A stretch of 64,000 nucleotides of DNA from contig CAJHZI010000743.1 in the NCBI GenBank assembly GCA_905160935.1, positions 1,072,001 to 1,136,000 of the forward strand, read 5' to 3'. Of this stretch, positions 12,635 to 24,030 are shown piece by piece. The notes under the pieces were generated by a model, which worked only from the letters and a program-made list of their open reading frames with translations, had not been told where the DNA came from and did no database searches. Source of the DNA: Enchytraeus crypticus (taxonomy: Eukaryota > Annelida > Clitellata > Enchytraeida > Enchytraeidae). The translations under genes were made by a program, and so were the position numbers. Numbering within the stretch: the stretch's first letter is position 1; every line of letters begins with the position of its first letter.

Positions 12635-12635
<1 letters not shown>

Positions 12636-12639
12636 CGAC

Positions 12640-13318
12640 AATGATAAAACGCTCATCGGACAAATTTGACTCTAAAAAGTTTTACCAAAAATATTTCTAT
12701 TATTTCTAACTAAAGAAAGAATGTTCGTGAATCAATTCTCAATAAGCATCAATTTGGATCAGCCCTAAGGTTTCATAAAACAAAAGCATTTAACTATCCA
12801 TGAAATGGAAAATTTTATTGAGTATTCGCTAAATTCTATGATATCCGGATATTCAAATTCGAATTTCCTTGCACAGCATGCATGTACACTATACATCAGT
12901 TCCCTCCATGAAACGAGCGCGAGAAATAGAAATTTTATTTCAATACTTCATTATATTTCGAGCATTTATTGCCGGTTATAAAACTACATAAAAGATGCAG
13001 TAAATCTATAAATGTAGTAGAAAGAGTCCAACAGAATAGAGAAGCCTAATGTATCGGCCCTTCTCAACCGGAAATTACGATCGTATCCAGCGTGACTTTG
13101 CAACTCAAATCATAACAAATCCCAACCAAGCCTCCAGAGATATCAGAGTTCCAGTATGAAAGATGCCTTTTAATTCTATGAGATTTCTAAGTGCTTTATT
13201 ATAGCAAGATTTATGTTGTAGCTAAGATTAGATAGTCGCTATTTTAGACACTGCTTCCAACATGAATGTATCGCTGCTACATATTCTTAACAGCTTGTAT
13301 ACTAGATATACTATATAT
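12640..13318. other. Probable intron DNA of receptor copy 1
   Basis: On the minus strand this lies downstream of the copy-1 splice donor at 13607. It is AT-rich and has no repeat terminus or exon that I can recognise. Confidence 0.4.
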
Positions 13319-13324
13319 TCTATA

Positions 13325-13372
<48 letters not shown>

Positions 13373-13401
13373 TAACATATTATATATATATATATATATA
13401 T
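13319..13401. repeat. (TA)n microsatellite
   Basis: Nearly pure TA dinucleotides with small interruptions. It lies about 206 nt into the first intron of receptor copy 1 (minus strand). Confidence 0.95.
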
Positions 13402-13607
13402 CACGGTGACAGATCGAATTTAGTGAATGAATAGCTACTGACATTTGTTAATACAAATTAATGGATATAATATAATAGCTATGATATAATATCTAATTAT
13501 ATTGTTAAATTTCTAAATACATGTCTAATAAACAAAATAACAATTACTCTGATAGATTTACAGTATAAATTTTAATCCCAAAAACAAATATTTATGTTTA
13601 ATCTTAC

Positions 13608-14760
13608 TGCGGGAATTCAGTGAAGCATCTTCAAGTAATTTGGAAGAGTTGTACGAAAAGTCTTCCAGGCGTCCAATGTGAATCTTCGCGTAGGGATCCA
13701 CTTCTTTAAACTTTTCCAACAGCTGAATGAACACTCCTTCCATAACAAAGTAATATTCTGTCATTCCAGCGTTGGCAGTCTTAACCTTTTTCTGATTATA
13801 GAGAAGTCCAGTAACGTTCCAGCTGAACTGGTTATACAACTCTACGAAGAAGTCGCCTAACATGGTGTGAACGCCCAGCATTCTGGTCAGCTGTTTGTAC
13901 TGCTTCTTATCACTGAAGGCTAGTGCCTGAGCAGCCGCTGTGATGACGGGAATATTCCAGTGAGGAGAGAATCTGGCGATAGGGGCAAGGGCGTAATCAC
14001 AGGCCGGCCCAAAGAATACGTGCGGTCTGTTGTACATCACCATATTGAAAGCAGCTAAGGGTCCGAATGTATCTGAGCATTTTGAGTCGGCATAAATTGG
14101 TTCGATAGTAACACTAGCATGATCGCAATGGGTGGGGGAATCTTTAGGACACGGTACGGTTGTCAGCAGATCTAATTCTGGTAATTTATCAATCGCCAGT
14201 TGAATGGCAGGGGCCACTTTTTCTATCGTCCATTTTTGTCCTTCGGGATCCCCACCCTGATGTGGAAGAACTACTCCAATTAGAACACGGATAGATACGT
14301 CAGAGGACAATGCCGATGGAGAAAGTTCTGTCGTTGAGTTAACAGCAGCACTGCACGAACCGATGAGGCAGAGATACAACAGTACTGAAGATATTGTCGA
14401 TAAAATATGTCGAAATGTATTACTTTTAAACTTATGTTGATTAACTGGCGCTAAATCTACAACAGACTTCTTATTTGAAGACGTTAAAGAGTGATTTAAC
14501 TTAGTATACAGCAAACTAATGCATGGTTTCATTTCACTGCTTAGAAATTGATGCCATGATTTACGGCACCTCCGGATTAGTAAATCCAATGTGACTTCTC
14601 CAGCGTTAAACTTCGATTCCCGAGATTTTACAGCTATCCGATCGTTATCCTTGAGACTGAATAAAGGTTTATCCACTACCTGGTTTAGACTTTCACAGCG
14701 ACTTAATCCGCAGGAGCTAGCAGTACTCCTGTCTGATCTGCGACTATACGATGTTTCCAT
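13608..14760 (-). CDS. Natriuretic-peptide-receptor-like protein, first coding exon (copy 1)
   Basis: Encodes the N-terminal part of an ANF_receptor (periplasmic-binding-protein fold) extracellular domain, as in natriuretic peptide receptors and receptor guanylate cyclases. Such proteins bind a peptide outside the cell and, if a cyclase follows, make cGMP inside. Residues about 118-138 are hydrophobic (signal sequence or anchor). Residues 157-384 carry the domain: VLIGVVLPHQ; KVAPAIQLAID; DSKC (C228) and GPAC (C254), the expected disulfide pair; and CDYALAPIARFSPHWNIPVI, the family hallmark. N-glycosylation sequons include NSTT, NVT and NSS. The 100+ residue extension before the hydrophobic segment is unusual; Met77 is an alternative start. 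The exon ends in phase 1 at the donor GTAAGAT (13607-13601). In-frame codons past the donor are intron. Cyclase, kinase-homology and membrane exons are not found, so the signalling output is unknown. Confidence 0.85.
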
Positions 14761-15129
14761 TCTGTATTCAGCTTGTATACTTTCTCTTACAGTAAACCTA
14801 CTTTGTTAACTATTCTTCTTATTAGTTAATATTCTTCTTATTAGTTATATTATCCACAGTTTCTCGTACAGTAGACCTTCGTACAGAGTAAGGAATAAAT
14901 GAATAAATATGCGCCACAAATAGAGCAACAAAGCTAAAATTCCTAATTAGTTATTTTTCCTCATCTACAATAATACCGCAAAAACTTGGTCGGATACAAA
15001 TTAAAAGAGACAAATTGTAAAAAGTGTAGTGTAATAACTACCCAAATGTGAACCTCTCAAATGGGTTTAAAATTTTACCAACTAATTAATGAAAGAACCG
15101 TTATCCAAATATTATTAAATTTATTTTTT
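14761..15129. other. Upstream region of receptor copy 1
   Basis: Presumed 5' flank or 5' UTR of copy 1 on the minus strand. It holds two near-identical 20-nt units (TATTCTTCTTATTAGTTA at 14812 and 14832). Two related motifs, CTCTTACAGTAAACCTAC near 14784 and CTCGTACAGTAGACC near 14862, also occur. No clear TATA box or initiator can be assigned. Confidence 0.35.
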
Positions 15130-15142
15130 AACCGATCCGTCT

Positions 15143-15198
15143 ATTCGTATCCCGACCCTGGTTTAACTGGGATATAAGGGAAGATGATGATGATGATG
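15143..15198 (+). mobile_element. 56-bp RTE-like LINE 3' stub with target-site duplication
   Basis: ATTCGTATCCCGACCCTGGT, TTAACTGGGATATAAGGG and (GAT)n match the extreme 3' end of the RTE-like copy at 39.3-40.2 kb. It is flanked by a perfect 13-bp direct repeat, AACCGATCCGTCT, at 15130-15142 and 15199-15211. This is the signature of a complete but extremely 5'-truncated insertion. Confidence 0.85.
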
Positions 15199-15560
15199 AA
15201 CCGATCCGTCTGAAATTTGACTGTACCTACCAATACATAATTGTTGCAAAAGTTAAAATTAAACACCTTTGATATTTAATTAATAAAATCAAACAATAAT
15301 AATAGAGAGTTTGTCCGACACTTGTAATGAAGGGCCTATTCATGAATATCGGCAGATCTGTCAAATAATGGTTGTCTGCAAAATATACAAGAGTTCTGAT
15401 GTCCATGTTTTGAATATTCAAATTTAAACTGAAACATTTCCAGTTCAGAAACAGCTTTAGTCAAATTTAGTTAGTACGAATGCAAAACAGAGATAAACGG
15501 GACAGGCATACTCTATTGAAAAAGGATTATTCAATAAAATTTTAACTTAGAGTAGGTATA

Positions 15561-15562
<2 letters not shown>

Positions 15563-15601
<39 letters not shown>

Positions 15602-15648
15602 TGTGTATACATATATATATATATTTATATATATATATATATAAATAA
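15563..15648. repeat. (TA)n microsatellites
   Basis: Two TA tracts separated by GTGTGTATACATA. This is simple-sequence DNA without a coding frame. Confidence 0.95.
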
Positions 15649-15649
15649 T

Positions 15650-15944
15650 TATATATGTGTACGAGATAAAGCGAAGTATAAAAGGAAATCTATAATTGGA
15701 AACAAATTTCACGTAGAGATTGTTTAATCGCTCAGTTAAGATCTGAGGTACACAGTGGGATTGCAGAAGGTTTAGTTAGAAAGCATTAAACTAAAAGGAA
15801 CCAGTTGCCAATTTCACACCGAACGGTCTTAGTATTTCGCCCATGACCATTTCATATCGTAGTTCAACGCTCCGCAATGTTCTTCTGTGCAATGCAGCCA
15901 TTGTTAGCCGATCAAGATTGTTATAAGAAGTAAATGAGTGATGA
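15650..15944. other. Unique DNA, nothing recognised
   Basis: No repeat terminus or ORF is seen between the TA tracts and the 19-bp array. Confidence 0.4.
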
Positions 15945-16170
15945 TAATAAGAGATGACATTGCTATAAAGAGATCATGTTAGCATCGCGAGAATGTATTT
16001 AGTATTAAGAGATGATATTACCATTGAGAGATGATATTAGCATTTAGAGATGATGTTAGCATTAAGGAATGATATTATCATTGAGAGATAATAGTGGCAT
16101 TATGAGATGATATTAGCCTTATGACATGATATTAGCATTGAGAGATAATATTAGCATCAAGAGTTGTAAC
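15945..16170. repeat. 19-bp degenerate tandem array
   Basis: About ten to twelve imperfect units of the form AGAGATGATATTAGCATTN. Unit boundaries are clear at 16005-16165 and fade at both edges, as in an old minisatellite. Confidence 0.85.
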
Positions 16171-16686
16171 AAAGTTACAAGGCGCAAGCGGAGGAATGAA
16201 AAACTTTGAAATTACTTCATTAAATTAAATCCAGCACTGTAAGTCAGTCCTTTTAACGAAGTCACAGAGGCATAATACTTTTAGTTAACATATGCTAATA
16301 TCGCTTTAACAACAAAAGTTTATCGAAATTTTTAGCAAAGAATATTATCTAAACCGATGACTCATTATTACATACTTGTAATTTAGGTTTCCGTAAATTT
16401 CTACTGGCGGTGTCAGTTCGTTTCGCAGGTGTTCTATAAATGCGGCTATATTAAAATCGTAAATCTCGCTCATGACTGGAATTCCTACCACAGGATTAGG
16501 ACTAATTTAGAGAGCAGACTTTGTTTCACCAGAGAAAGACGAAATGCAGTTAAAGCTTCAAAAGCAAATCTTTTTCGCTAAGCATATTGCTAATAGTATA
16601 GTTTCAAAAGAAAACTATGATGAATTTCTTACGCTAGCGCTATGCCCATAGGACGTCAACACTGAAAAGCTGAATCTGAAGCGAAG
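16171..16686. other. Unique DNA, nothing recognised
   Basis: AT-rich. No gene, RNA or transposon signature is found. Confidence 0.4.
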
Positions 16687-16806
16687 TTTAGCGTCAGTTT
16701 CCCTTTAGATAGTATGTCAGTGACGGGGAGAGCACTGGATTTGAGTCCTGTACCTACCGATTCGCAACTGAACAACTGTCCAACATCCCACCGGCTCAGC
16801 CCACAC
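16687..16806 (-). mobile_element. SINE-A (subtype 1)
   Basis: Plus strand reads TTAGCGTCAGTTTCC, then GTCAGTGACGGGGAGAGCAC, TGGATTTGAGTCCTG (box B complement, one change), CTACCGATTCGC and CCCACCGGCTCAGCC. It is a full-length antisense copy. Confidence 0.8.
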
Positions 16807-16924
16807 AAAGGCTTGGCTTATATCAAACGAAATCTAAAGGCTCATCAGGCCATATAAACATCTGCAGATGACAATCAGTTTGTATTCAACTTACACAGAA
16901 TTTTTCTTAAATTTGTTTAATACT

Positions 16925-17030
16925 AATAATAATAGTAATAATGAAGGTTTAACGTCTGTTTCCTCATCCAGGGATGATGTCAGGGTCATCCCCACAGCAT
17001 ACATCACTACAGATTAATTCACCCAGACCA
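16925..17030 (-). mobile_element. LINE-L 3' tail
   Basis: An AATAATAATAGTAATAATG leader is followed by AAGGTTTAACGTCTGTTTCC, GGGATGATGTCAGGGTCATC and CCCCACAGCATACATCACTA. Read on the minus strand it ends with ACGTTAAACCTT(CATT)(ATT)n. Confidence 0.75.
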
Positions 17031-18496
17031 ACCTGCGAAATAAATGCGTGGACAATGTCGCTATTAAGAGATATTCCTTATAAACATGAAACATTATAAA
17101 ATATACTCAGGCAATCAGCAAGCAAAGCAAATAAAACTACGGAATTTCTAGAATATTACCCAATTAATTTAGTTACAACAGTCAAAATATGTTTCGTAAA
17201 ATAGAAAAGTAGTTTGCGCCCAAATTTTTATCATTTTCTCCAGTTTTCACAATCAATTCATGCACAATGACTCTTCCTTTTAATGACCGAGAAACAATCC
17301 CATTTGCAAATTTCAAAATAGTCCGTTCTAAGTTTATAAACGCCATTAGCAACTTCTGGGGCTAAATGCTACTAGAAACGTTTATTCTTTTACAGAATAC
17401 TAGAAACAAATGCGACTCTGGTTTACTCTGATTGCTGGAGTCTTATTTACAGTAATTGTGGTCAATTCAATTTCCTCTTCAAGATTAAATTCAAACAAAA
17501 GCTTGCAGGTCTTTCTGTGTTATGTTCCTAAGCGACGTTTCCTAATTAGACTAGCATCGAGAAATTGAAATTCACTATAAATGTGTTGATATGAACTGTT
17601 TAAGAACGCATCAACCGAAAGCAACATGCATCTCGTATAATAGGACTAACAAAATGCTAATGAAGGCAACGGGAAATCACCGAAAGTCTGTGATCATTAG
17701 TGAGCGTGATACCAGAAAGTGTGTAGAAATTTTGAACTTGAAACAGATGTGCCTAAGTGCCCAGCTGACAAAGATATGAACAGTCTTATGGACTGTAAGC
17801 AAAATAATAAGTAATATAAAAACATTAAAAATATTAAAACTTAGCTAATATAAAATAAAAGAAGAAAAATGCTACATATGAAATTGATGTAAAAAAAAGT
17901 ACAGCACTGAAGCACAAAACATGGGACTAAAAAACATTTTCAAGCAGTTGAAGAAACACTTACAACAGGGGAATCCGAATACTGTACACGATATAATTGA
18001 TTTCCAGCATTTCTTAATCATTATCCCTAAATCAATGTATAACCATTACAACCAACTGATGATAAAAAAGTCTACAATATTTCAGTATTTCTCACAACAT
18101 ATCAATAATCATTGGTGGTTATTCCTGTCCATTATTTCACAACAACTAGCCATGTTTATTGAGCATATAAAATCATTTCACCGAGCTTTACCGTTGCCCA
18201 TTCTATTCAGGTACAGAGAGCATTAACTAGTCGTAGGAGCATGTACGGAGCATCCGGGAGTAGCATCTCAAAGCGCAATAAAACTCGAACCTAAGACGAA
18301 ATGAACTTCTTTTATGTCTGCGCGGCACTGCAGAGGGCGACAGTTGACAATTTCCAGGAGATCAGAATCGGTTGATTGCGCACTCCTAGGATAGCTGATA
18401 ATCTTCCGGTCTTTTCTTCTGCCACCGGAAGGATTAGACAAACGAACGTAACGAATAAAAGCGCATCCACCACCCGATCATAAACTAATAACAAAT
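17031..18496. other. Unique DNA, no gene recognised
   Basis: The 101-codon plus-strand open frame at 17921-18226 is rich in N, Q, H and I and has no motif or splice context; it is probably random in AT-rich DNA. A short GAAGGCAACGGGAAATCACC near 17661 resembles a family D internal block. Confidence 0.4.
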
Positions 18497-18560
18497 AACG
18501 AGTGCCTTACGTCGGTTTCCTCATCCAATGTTAATATCAGCGGCGTTATATGAGGAGCCA
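18497..18560 (-). mobile_element. LINE-L tail, decayed
   Basis: GCCTTACGTCGGTTTCCTCA followed by TCCAATGTTAATATCAG resembles the common tail with several substitutions. The body is missing. Confidence 0.45.
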
Positions 18561-18751
18561 CGAAAGAAACGTCTAATCAGCAGAAAATTCCTGCTGAACA
18601 TTTTGCTATTATTCTGTAGGAATAACTGACATGTGTTAATATCACGAATAAAAATTTCCTTTAATCAAAACATTTTCTAATTCCAATTAAGGAAAATGTA
18701 TGCTACTAATGATTGAACTTAAAGCAATAAAATAATAAAATTTCAATAATT

Positions 18752-18822
18752 TGTTATCCCGACCCTCGAAAAACTGGGATGACGTTTACGGTTATTTATT
18801 TATTTATTTATTTATTTAGATC
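18752..18822 (+). mobile_element. RTE-like LINE 3' stub with (TTTA)n
   Basis: TATCCCGACCCTCGAAAAAC and TGGGATGACG match the RTE-like terminus. The tail differs: a (TTTA)n tract at 18795-18819 replaces (GAT)n. It is too short and diverged to define a target-site duplication. Confidence 0.55.
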
Positions 18823-19343
18823 ACCAAAAAGGGTCATTCAACCCTGCACAGTTCACAAGCAATGCAAACAATCAAGTACATGCAATAAGTTAACTTTTAA
18901 GGTTTATGTTTACGCTTACTTTTAGAAAATCTGCGTTTAAATTTACATCCTCTTTTATAGCTATGAAAACAACTGTCAAATGTCACAAAAGTTGTTCTCC
19001 ATATTCTTGTCGCAGGTGCTTAGAGTTCTACGTAAGAGTTCTTTGTTCTACGTAAGATACTTGTTCTTTGCCATATCAAGTTGCGATAAAGTAATTTTAT
19101 CCGGCAGTAATTACTTCGAGATAACTTCTAGAATATTATCTCAAAAAAGCCTTGCAATGTGATATTAAGTCGTAGCTAGATTCAAGTGTACAACCCGCAC
19201 AGATGTGTCGCAATGAGCGCGTTAATTTAACGAAATACCGTATTCCCCGAACATATTAGCGCAGAGACGAACAGTCTAGACGATTGGTAACATAGATCGT
19301 TCTAAGTTCGGAATTTGTAAATGAATACATACTATATTTGCAT

Positions 19344-19406
19344 GGTTTTACAGAGATAGATGCATACTAGTCAAGCCGACTAATCTGCATCTGTCTCTGT
19401 AAAGCC
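19344..19406 (+). other. Hairpin with 21-bp stem and 21-nt loop
   Basis: The arm GGTTTTACAGAGATAGATGC (19344-19364) pairs with TGCATCTGTCTCTGTAAAGC (19386-19406). As plus-strand RNA, all 21 positions pair, two of them G-U wobbles. It could be a small foldback transposon or a structured RNA. Nothing in its surroundings identifies it. Confidence 0.7.
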
Positions 19407-20394
19407 AGAAAAAATTCGCAATTATTCAGAAAGTCAAAAGTTAAAACAATTTATGTAAGACTGTTAGTCTAAATAATAGTATATGCCTGCTATCTAGACT
19501 GTTAGCCTCTTCGCTAATACGGATTCTCGGCATGATGGCCTATTCCATTTGAGCATATATAGTTGTTAATCTGACGAGTAATATTCAAGCAATCCTAGAC
19601 TGCTCAGTTTTAGCGGACAAAGCAACGTAATGGTATATCGATTGTACTTTTGTAGCACATATGCTATTACGGACTGCAACAGTCTATGTTTTTTCTTTAC
19701 TTACATTCTGAATAAAGTTCTGGTTGCACTTATGTAGTCAAACTGAGTTATCGACCCCTTGCAGTAGTGGTTGTTTACTGAATTAAATCTTTTCTTTTCT
19801 TGACTACTGAATATTTTAGTATAAAAATAAAAAATAAAAAATTAGCATTTAGAAGACGATTCAGCGATGTATATAAGTCTCGCGGGTTAGAATCTAGGTC
19901 GATCAAATATCTACAAAAGGTAGGTTAATAGGTCAAAGCTAATAACAAATATATAACAAAATCAAAAATCAAAAATCAAATCTAATATTCAAAATTTAAA
20001 CAAAATTTCTAAATAATGTAATTTCATACTCTAAAGGTCTTTTCCTCCATCATACTAAAGCATTTAATATATATTATATATAATATAAATATATAATATA
20101 TAATATAAAGCATTTAATAATTCTTTCTCACTGGTTTAATTTCTGTTAGTATCCGTAGCCTGTGCATTTTTAGGCATGCATACATGTATCGAAAAAGTAA
20201 AATGGCAAAGGTCTATACATGTATATAGAACAGAGAAATAGAAAGGACCTAAATATTCTGTAATTCCATGGCAGTGTAAGAAATAGTGAAGTGTATATTC
20301 CACTACCACATGTCATACGTATTTCTCATTGCTTAACCTCTGTTTCTCTAACAAAGGACTATTTACATCTGTGCCTAAAATATACATGTATATT

Positions 20395-20490
20395 ATTGGA
20401 TATATATGTATATATAAATATATACATATATGTATTATGTACATACATAACGTATATATATATGTATATATATATATATACATTATATAA
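20395..20490. repeat. (TA)n-rich microsatellite
   Basis: TA and TATG/TACA repeats. The 67-codon plus-strand frame over it is a simple-repeat artefact. Confidence 0.9.
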
Positions 20491-21227
20491 TTAATTATGT
20501 ATGAGCATAGATTTTATGATAGGGATATTTTGCTGCTATTACACTTATTTGGTGCTGATATTTTAATCAAGTTAATTAGAATTACTTTAGAAGCATTGAC
20601 TGCCATAAAGACCATCTAAACCTATTGGTATATAATAGGAACATATTTAATTGGTATTACGAAATAATATTTACTAACAAAACCAAGCAAGAATTTTCCT
20701 TTCACCAAAAGTGTCTAAATTTCGAGATCAGAAACAGACGCCAAGAACTGCATAGTTATTTGCAAAGAGAATTCACTTATATAATACAACGCGGAATCAA
20801 AAACTATTGAAATCGATTTCTGTCAGATTAATGGAGCTCGCACTATTGAACTACGCAAATTTAACGTGGAATACATTAAATAGTCAATGCGACATAAGCA
20901 TACATTTACAATCGGATTGCGTTAAATCTAATTATCTAAGAACAACGACTTAGCTTTTCTTAATAATTGACTGACATAAACCGGATTAGGGTTTAGAATA
21001 AAATTCGGACTTCATATTTTAGTCCGATTTTTTACTCAGTATTCCTTCAATTCCTTGACCTAGTTATTTATTTTTGTGTAAATGCCTAAGACTACAGCAT
21101 CGACGAATAATGCTAAATGCATTAGACGAAACGCAGAAAATACTAAAAATCTTACTGACATCTTTTGATAATCCCTGGATTGAACTTATTTTCCATCGAT
21201 TAAGATTAATAATAATAAATAGAAATA

Positions 21228-21325
21228 CTAAAGGTTTAACGTCCATAAAAAGTGATTATGTCAGGGATTTTCCTCCATCACATGTCATTACAAATTGGTT
21301 TACCCAAACGATTTTAAAAACATGT
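21228..21325 (-). mobile_element. LINE-L 3' tail with internal deletion
   Basis: AATACTAAAGGTTTAACGTCC, then a shortened block, GTGATTATGTCAGGGATTTTCC, and CACATGTCATTACAAATTGGTTTACCCA. This is the antisense of the LINE-L terminus. About 10 bp of the usual TTTCCTCATACAAGG segment is missing. Confidence 0.65.
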
Positions 21326-22769
21326 ACTGAAGAGAGGTAAAATGATCTGAAAAGGTGCCGGTCGGGTAATCAAACACATTCAGGTAAGATGATAAAAACC
21401 TATGGTGGGAATAGATGTGTTCTCAACCTACTAAAGAAAGTGGAGGATGAGAACAAAAGAAGAGTAAACACAAAGAAACTGTACTTTGGAAAAATTTACA
21501 ATTTCGGAGCACAAGAAACTTGGAGAATACCGCCACACCTAAAATTAAGTTACATGTATCGTCGAATTTTTTAACCGTGCCGGAGAATTTATTAAATACA
21601 AATACTCTGATATACCCAAAATTAAAGATTTCTCAAAAACTTCAATACATCGAACGGAAACGAAAAAATACAAATTCTCGTCTATATAACACTCGATGGT
21701 ACGGAATGATCTGAAAGGAGTTTTACGTATCTATGGGCGCAGAGCGTGTGTTGCGAGCATTAATGCTTCACGATAATAAATTGGTTTACTGTTCCAAAAG
21801 CAACAATTGCTCCACTTCCAGGACCCCCACTCCAGCCTCTCACATAGCTTTCACTCTCACTACCTAAAAATAGCAATATTTTCCTTGCATCTCCCGATAA
21901 CCATTGTCGTATTATGTGTGAAGAGATCTTCTCGTTACACAGCGTGTCATATCGTGTAATTATGCGCGACCGCATCTGCTATTGTGGCATTAAAGTTTCG
22001 CAAAACTTTCAACACCTCGGGTAAAAATGAAACAGCAATATGATAACAGTAATATTGTATACATAATTGTTAGAATGTGACTGTAATACGAAGACGTTGA
22101 ATAATATATTATAGATCATATATTTCTAAACACTGACAGGTTAAAGATATACAATCATAGTCACATTCTGTTGCCTTCACACTCTCGAAAGAGCAACCCA
22201 TTGACGAACACGTTTATCCAATCATCCAATCGTAAAGGCAAATCCTTAGCCACATCCTAATTAGTCTATAGATGGAACAAATATGGCTTCAGAGGCTGTT
22301 TCATTTGAATTCTTCAGTTTCTGCTTAGTCGTCCCTTCCGCAAGAGTGTCCCAATTATAATTCAATACTGAAACTGTTACTGACCAACTTTCGAGTTGCA
22401 CAACTGAAGTTAAATTCCGTTTTAGACTTTTGCTCGGCAGCATATTCTACTAATCAAAGCAAAATGGCAAAGGTTTTGCGTTCATAAATTCTTTAATGTA
22501 CAGCAATATTAATTTTGAAAGGAACTTAAATGCATATAACATTCCCAAATCTAAATCCGGTTGTCTAGACTTTTACAATAGCTTACTAATTTACTATATT
22601 ATGAAACACGCAATATAGAAGACAATATTCTAAAGGTACAGAAGGCATTGATCTAAGCATGGCAAACACTTCTAAAAAATTAGAACATATCTTTGTATTT
22701 AGTTATATCGAACCAATTTCATTATGTAAACATTATTTTTTATAAGTCTGAATTTTTCACATTCTCTCA
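21326..22769. other. Unique DNA, no gene recognised
   Basis: Open frames of 60-71 codons lack family motifs. A 98-bp inverted-repeat unit lies at 22072-22169. Confidence 0.4.
22072..22169. repeat. 98-bp unit with terminal inverted repeats (MITE-like)
   Basis: AGAATGTGACT at 22072-22082 is the exact complement of AGTCACATTCT at 22159-22169, and similarity continues a few bases inward. Size and form fit a miniature inverted-repeat element, but no clear target-site duplication is seen. Confidence 0.4.
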
Positions 22770-22855
22770 CTTATGTTCTTCCAAGTGGCAGATCCAATGT
22801 ACATATTCACCCTCAGGTCTGCTATCATGCTCTGTACAGAGCATTCTAATTTAAA
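22765..22855 (-). mobile_element. Family D 3' end fragment
   Basis: Plus strand: TGTTCTTCCAAGTGGCAGAT, CCAATGTACATATTCACCCTC and GAGCATTCTA. This is the complement of the family D terminus. The rest of the element is absent. Confidence 0.6.
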
Positions 22856-23132
22856 ATTAATTCGTCTGATGCTCTCTATAATGCGACCATATATATCTTA
22901 TGAATGGATTGTTTCAAAATACAAAGATTCACGTTACTGGCGTGACAGTACTGACTTCTGCGCACGTTAGATCTCTGAATACTAAAATGCTATAATTTTA
23001 TCATTTTCAAAACTAAAATTAGTTTTAGATATGCAAAACATTATCAATAATACTCAATTTAACTTAATAAAATATAAACTCGCAAATTGAAATAAATCCA
23101 GTCAACGGCAACCAAACTTCACCACAGTCCTA

Positions 23133-23210
23133 ATTACATACCTTAATTAACTACCTGCTTTAATTAATTACATGCCTTAATTAATTACCTGCTTTAATTA
23201 ATTACCTGAC
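23133..23210. repeat. About 21-bp AT-rich tandem repeat
   Basis: Three to four units of the type CTTAATTAATTACCTG or CATGC. Confidence 0.8.
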
Positions 23211-24030
23211 ACCGAATGTTATCATTTATAAAGCATAAGTGCCACTTATTGGCAGAAACAGCATGTTTTCATCGATTAGCGTTGAATCAATGAGGCAACT
23301 ATTTATCAGCTTCCTGTAGGCCTAGTAAGTGTCATTAGGCCAAGTTCTCGACACTCAAGTAGCACTGCACATGGTACAAGTTGCTAATAATCTAGAGCTC
23401 TCCTGTACGTACGGGCACGTACATGTATTATAAGAGCGTAGATGTACGTATGTGCAATTGAATCTGAACTTTCTCATCTGTAGTTTGCACAACTCCACTT
23501 GTTCGGCTTTGGGCCTCCTAAGTCGCACCTGTGAGCTAAATGCTCTACTATAGAAATATTTTTGTGGCTCAGTTGATAATATAAGTATATTAATAGACTT
23601 CGGAAGGCTATGTGAGTCACGTTTCAAGCAGAATATGCAGATATTCACAAAGGGTATACCATTACATAATCCTACTGTAACTTCTAGCTTGAAAAAGTAT
23701 GCTTCCAGCTTAGTTTTCCAATACTTTCATCAGGTCCTGATTAATAGCAACAACGGACAGGCACAGCATGAGTTTGGTGTTTTGTCACAACTTAGGAGAT
23801 GATGATTGTATAATGACATCAACTCTTACAGACCCATAGACTACAGGACCAATAGGCGATAGGATCAATAAACTATATTATCTCTAGGCTATCGGGCTGT
23901 TAGGCTATAGTACAAATAGGCTATAGGATTAAGGCTATTGAAATATGAGAAAAGCGTATCAAATACATTTATTGAAGTAGAGATGTCCCACAGAATAGCG
24001 AATACAAAGTAGGATATATAAAGATATGTT
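23211..24030. other. Unique DNA, nothing recognised
   Basis: Includes repeated GGCTATAGGA/CTATAGG motifs near 23850-23945. The 97-codon minus-strand frame at 23355-23648 shows no family motif. Confidence 0.4.

Larger units (their letters stand above)
18823..21227. other. Unique and low-complexity DNA
   Basis: Contains a 63-nt hairpin at 19344-19406 and AT-dinucleotide tracts near 20065-20110 and 20398-20490. Open frames here are low complexity (I/Y/L-rich from TA repeats). No gene is recognised. Confidence 0.45.

Noticed and set aside
1..13607. Downstream exons of receptor copy 1
   Set aside because: No minus-strand frame shows ANF-receptor, kinase-homology or cyclase motifs. They probably lie beyond position 1 or are too short to recognise.
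17921..18226. 101-codon plus-strand ATG open frame
   Set aside because: AT-rich, N/Q/H/I-biased composition with no motif, no splice context and no similarity I can recognise. Its length is not improbable in 64 kb of AT-rich DNA.
21760..21975. Minus-strand frame with a GWSGGPGSGAIVAFGTVNQF-type stretch
   Set aside because: It looked exon-like because of its composition, but I recognise no family and see no convincing splice sites. Kept only as a candidate for transcript mapping.
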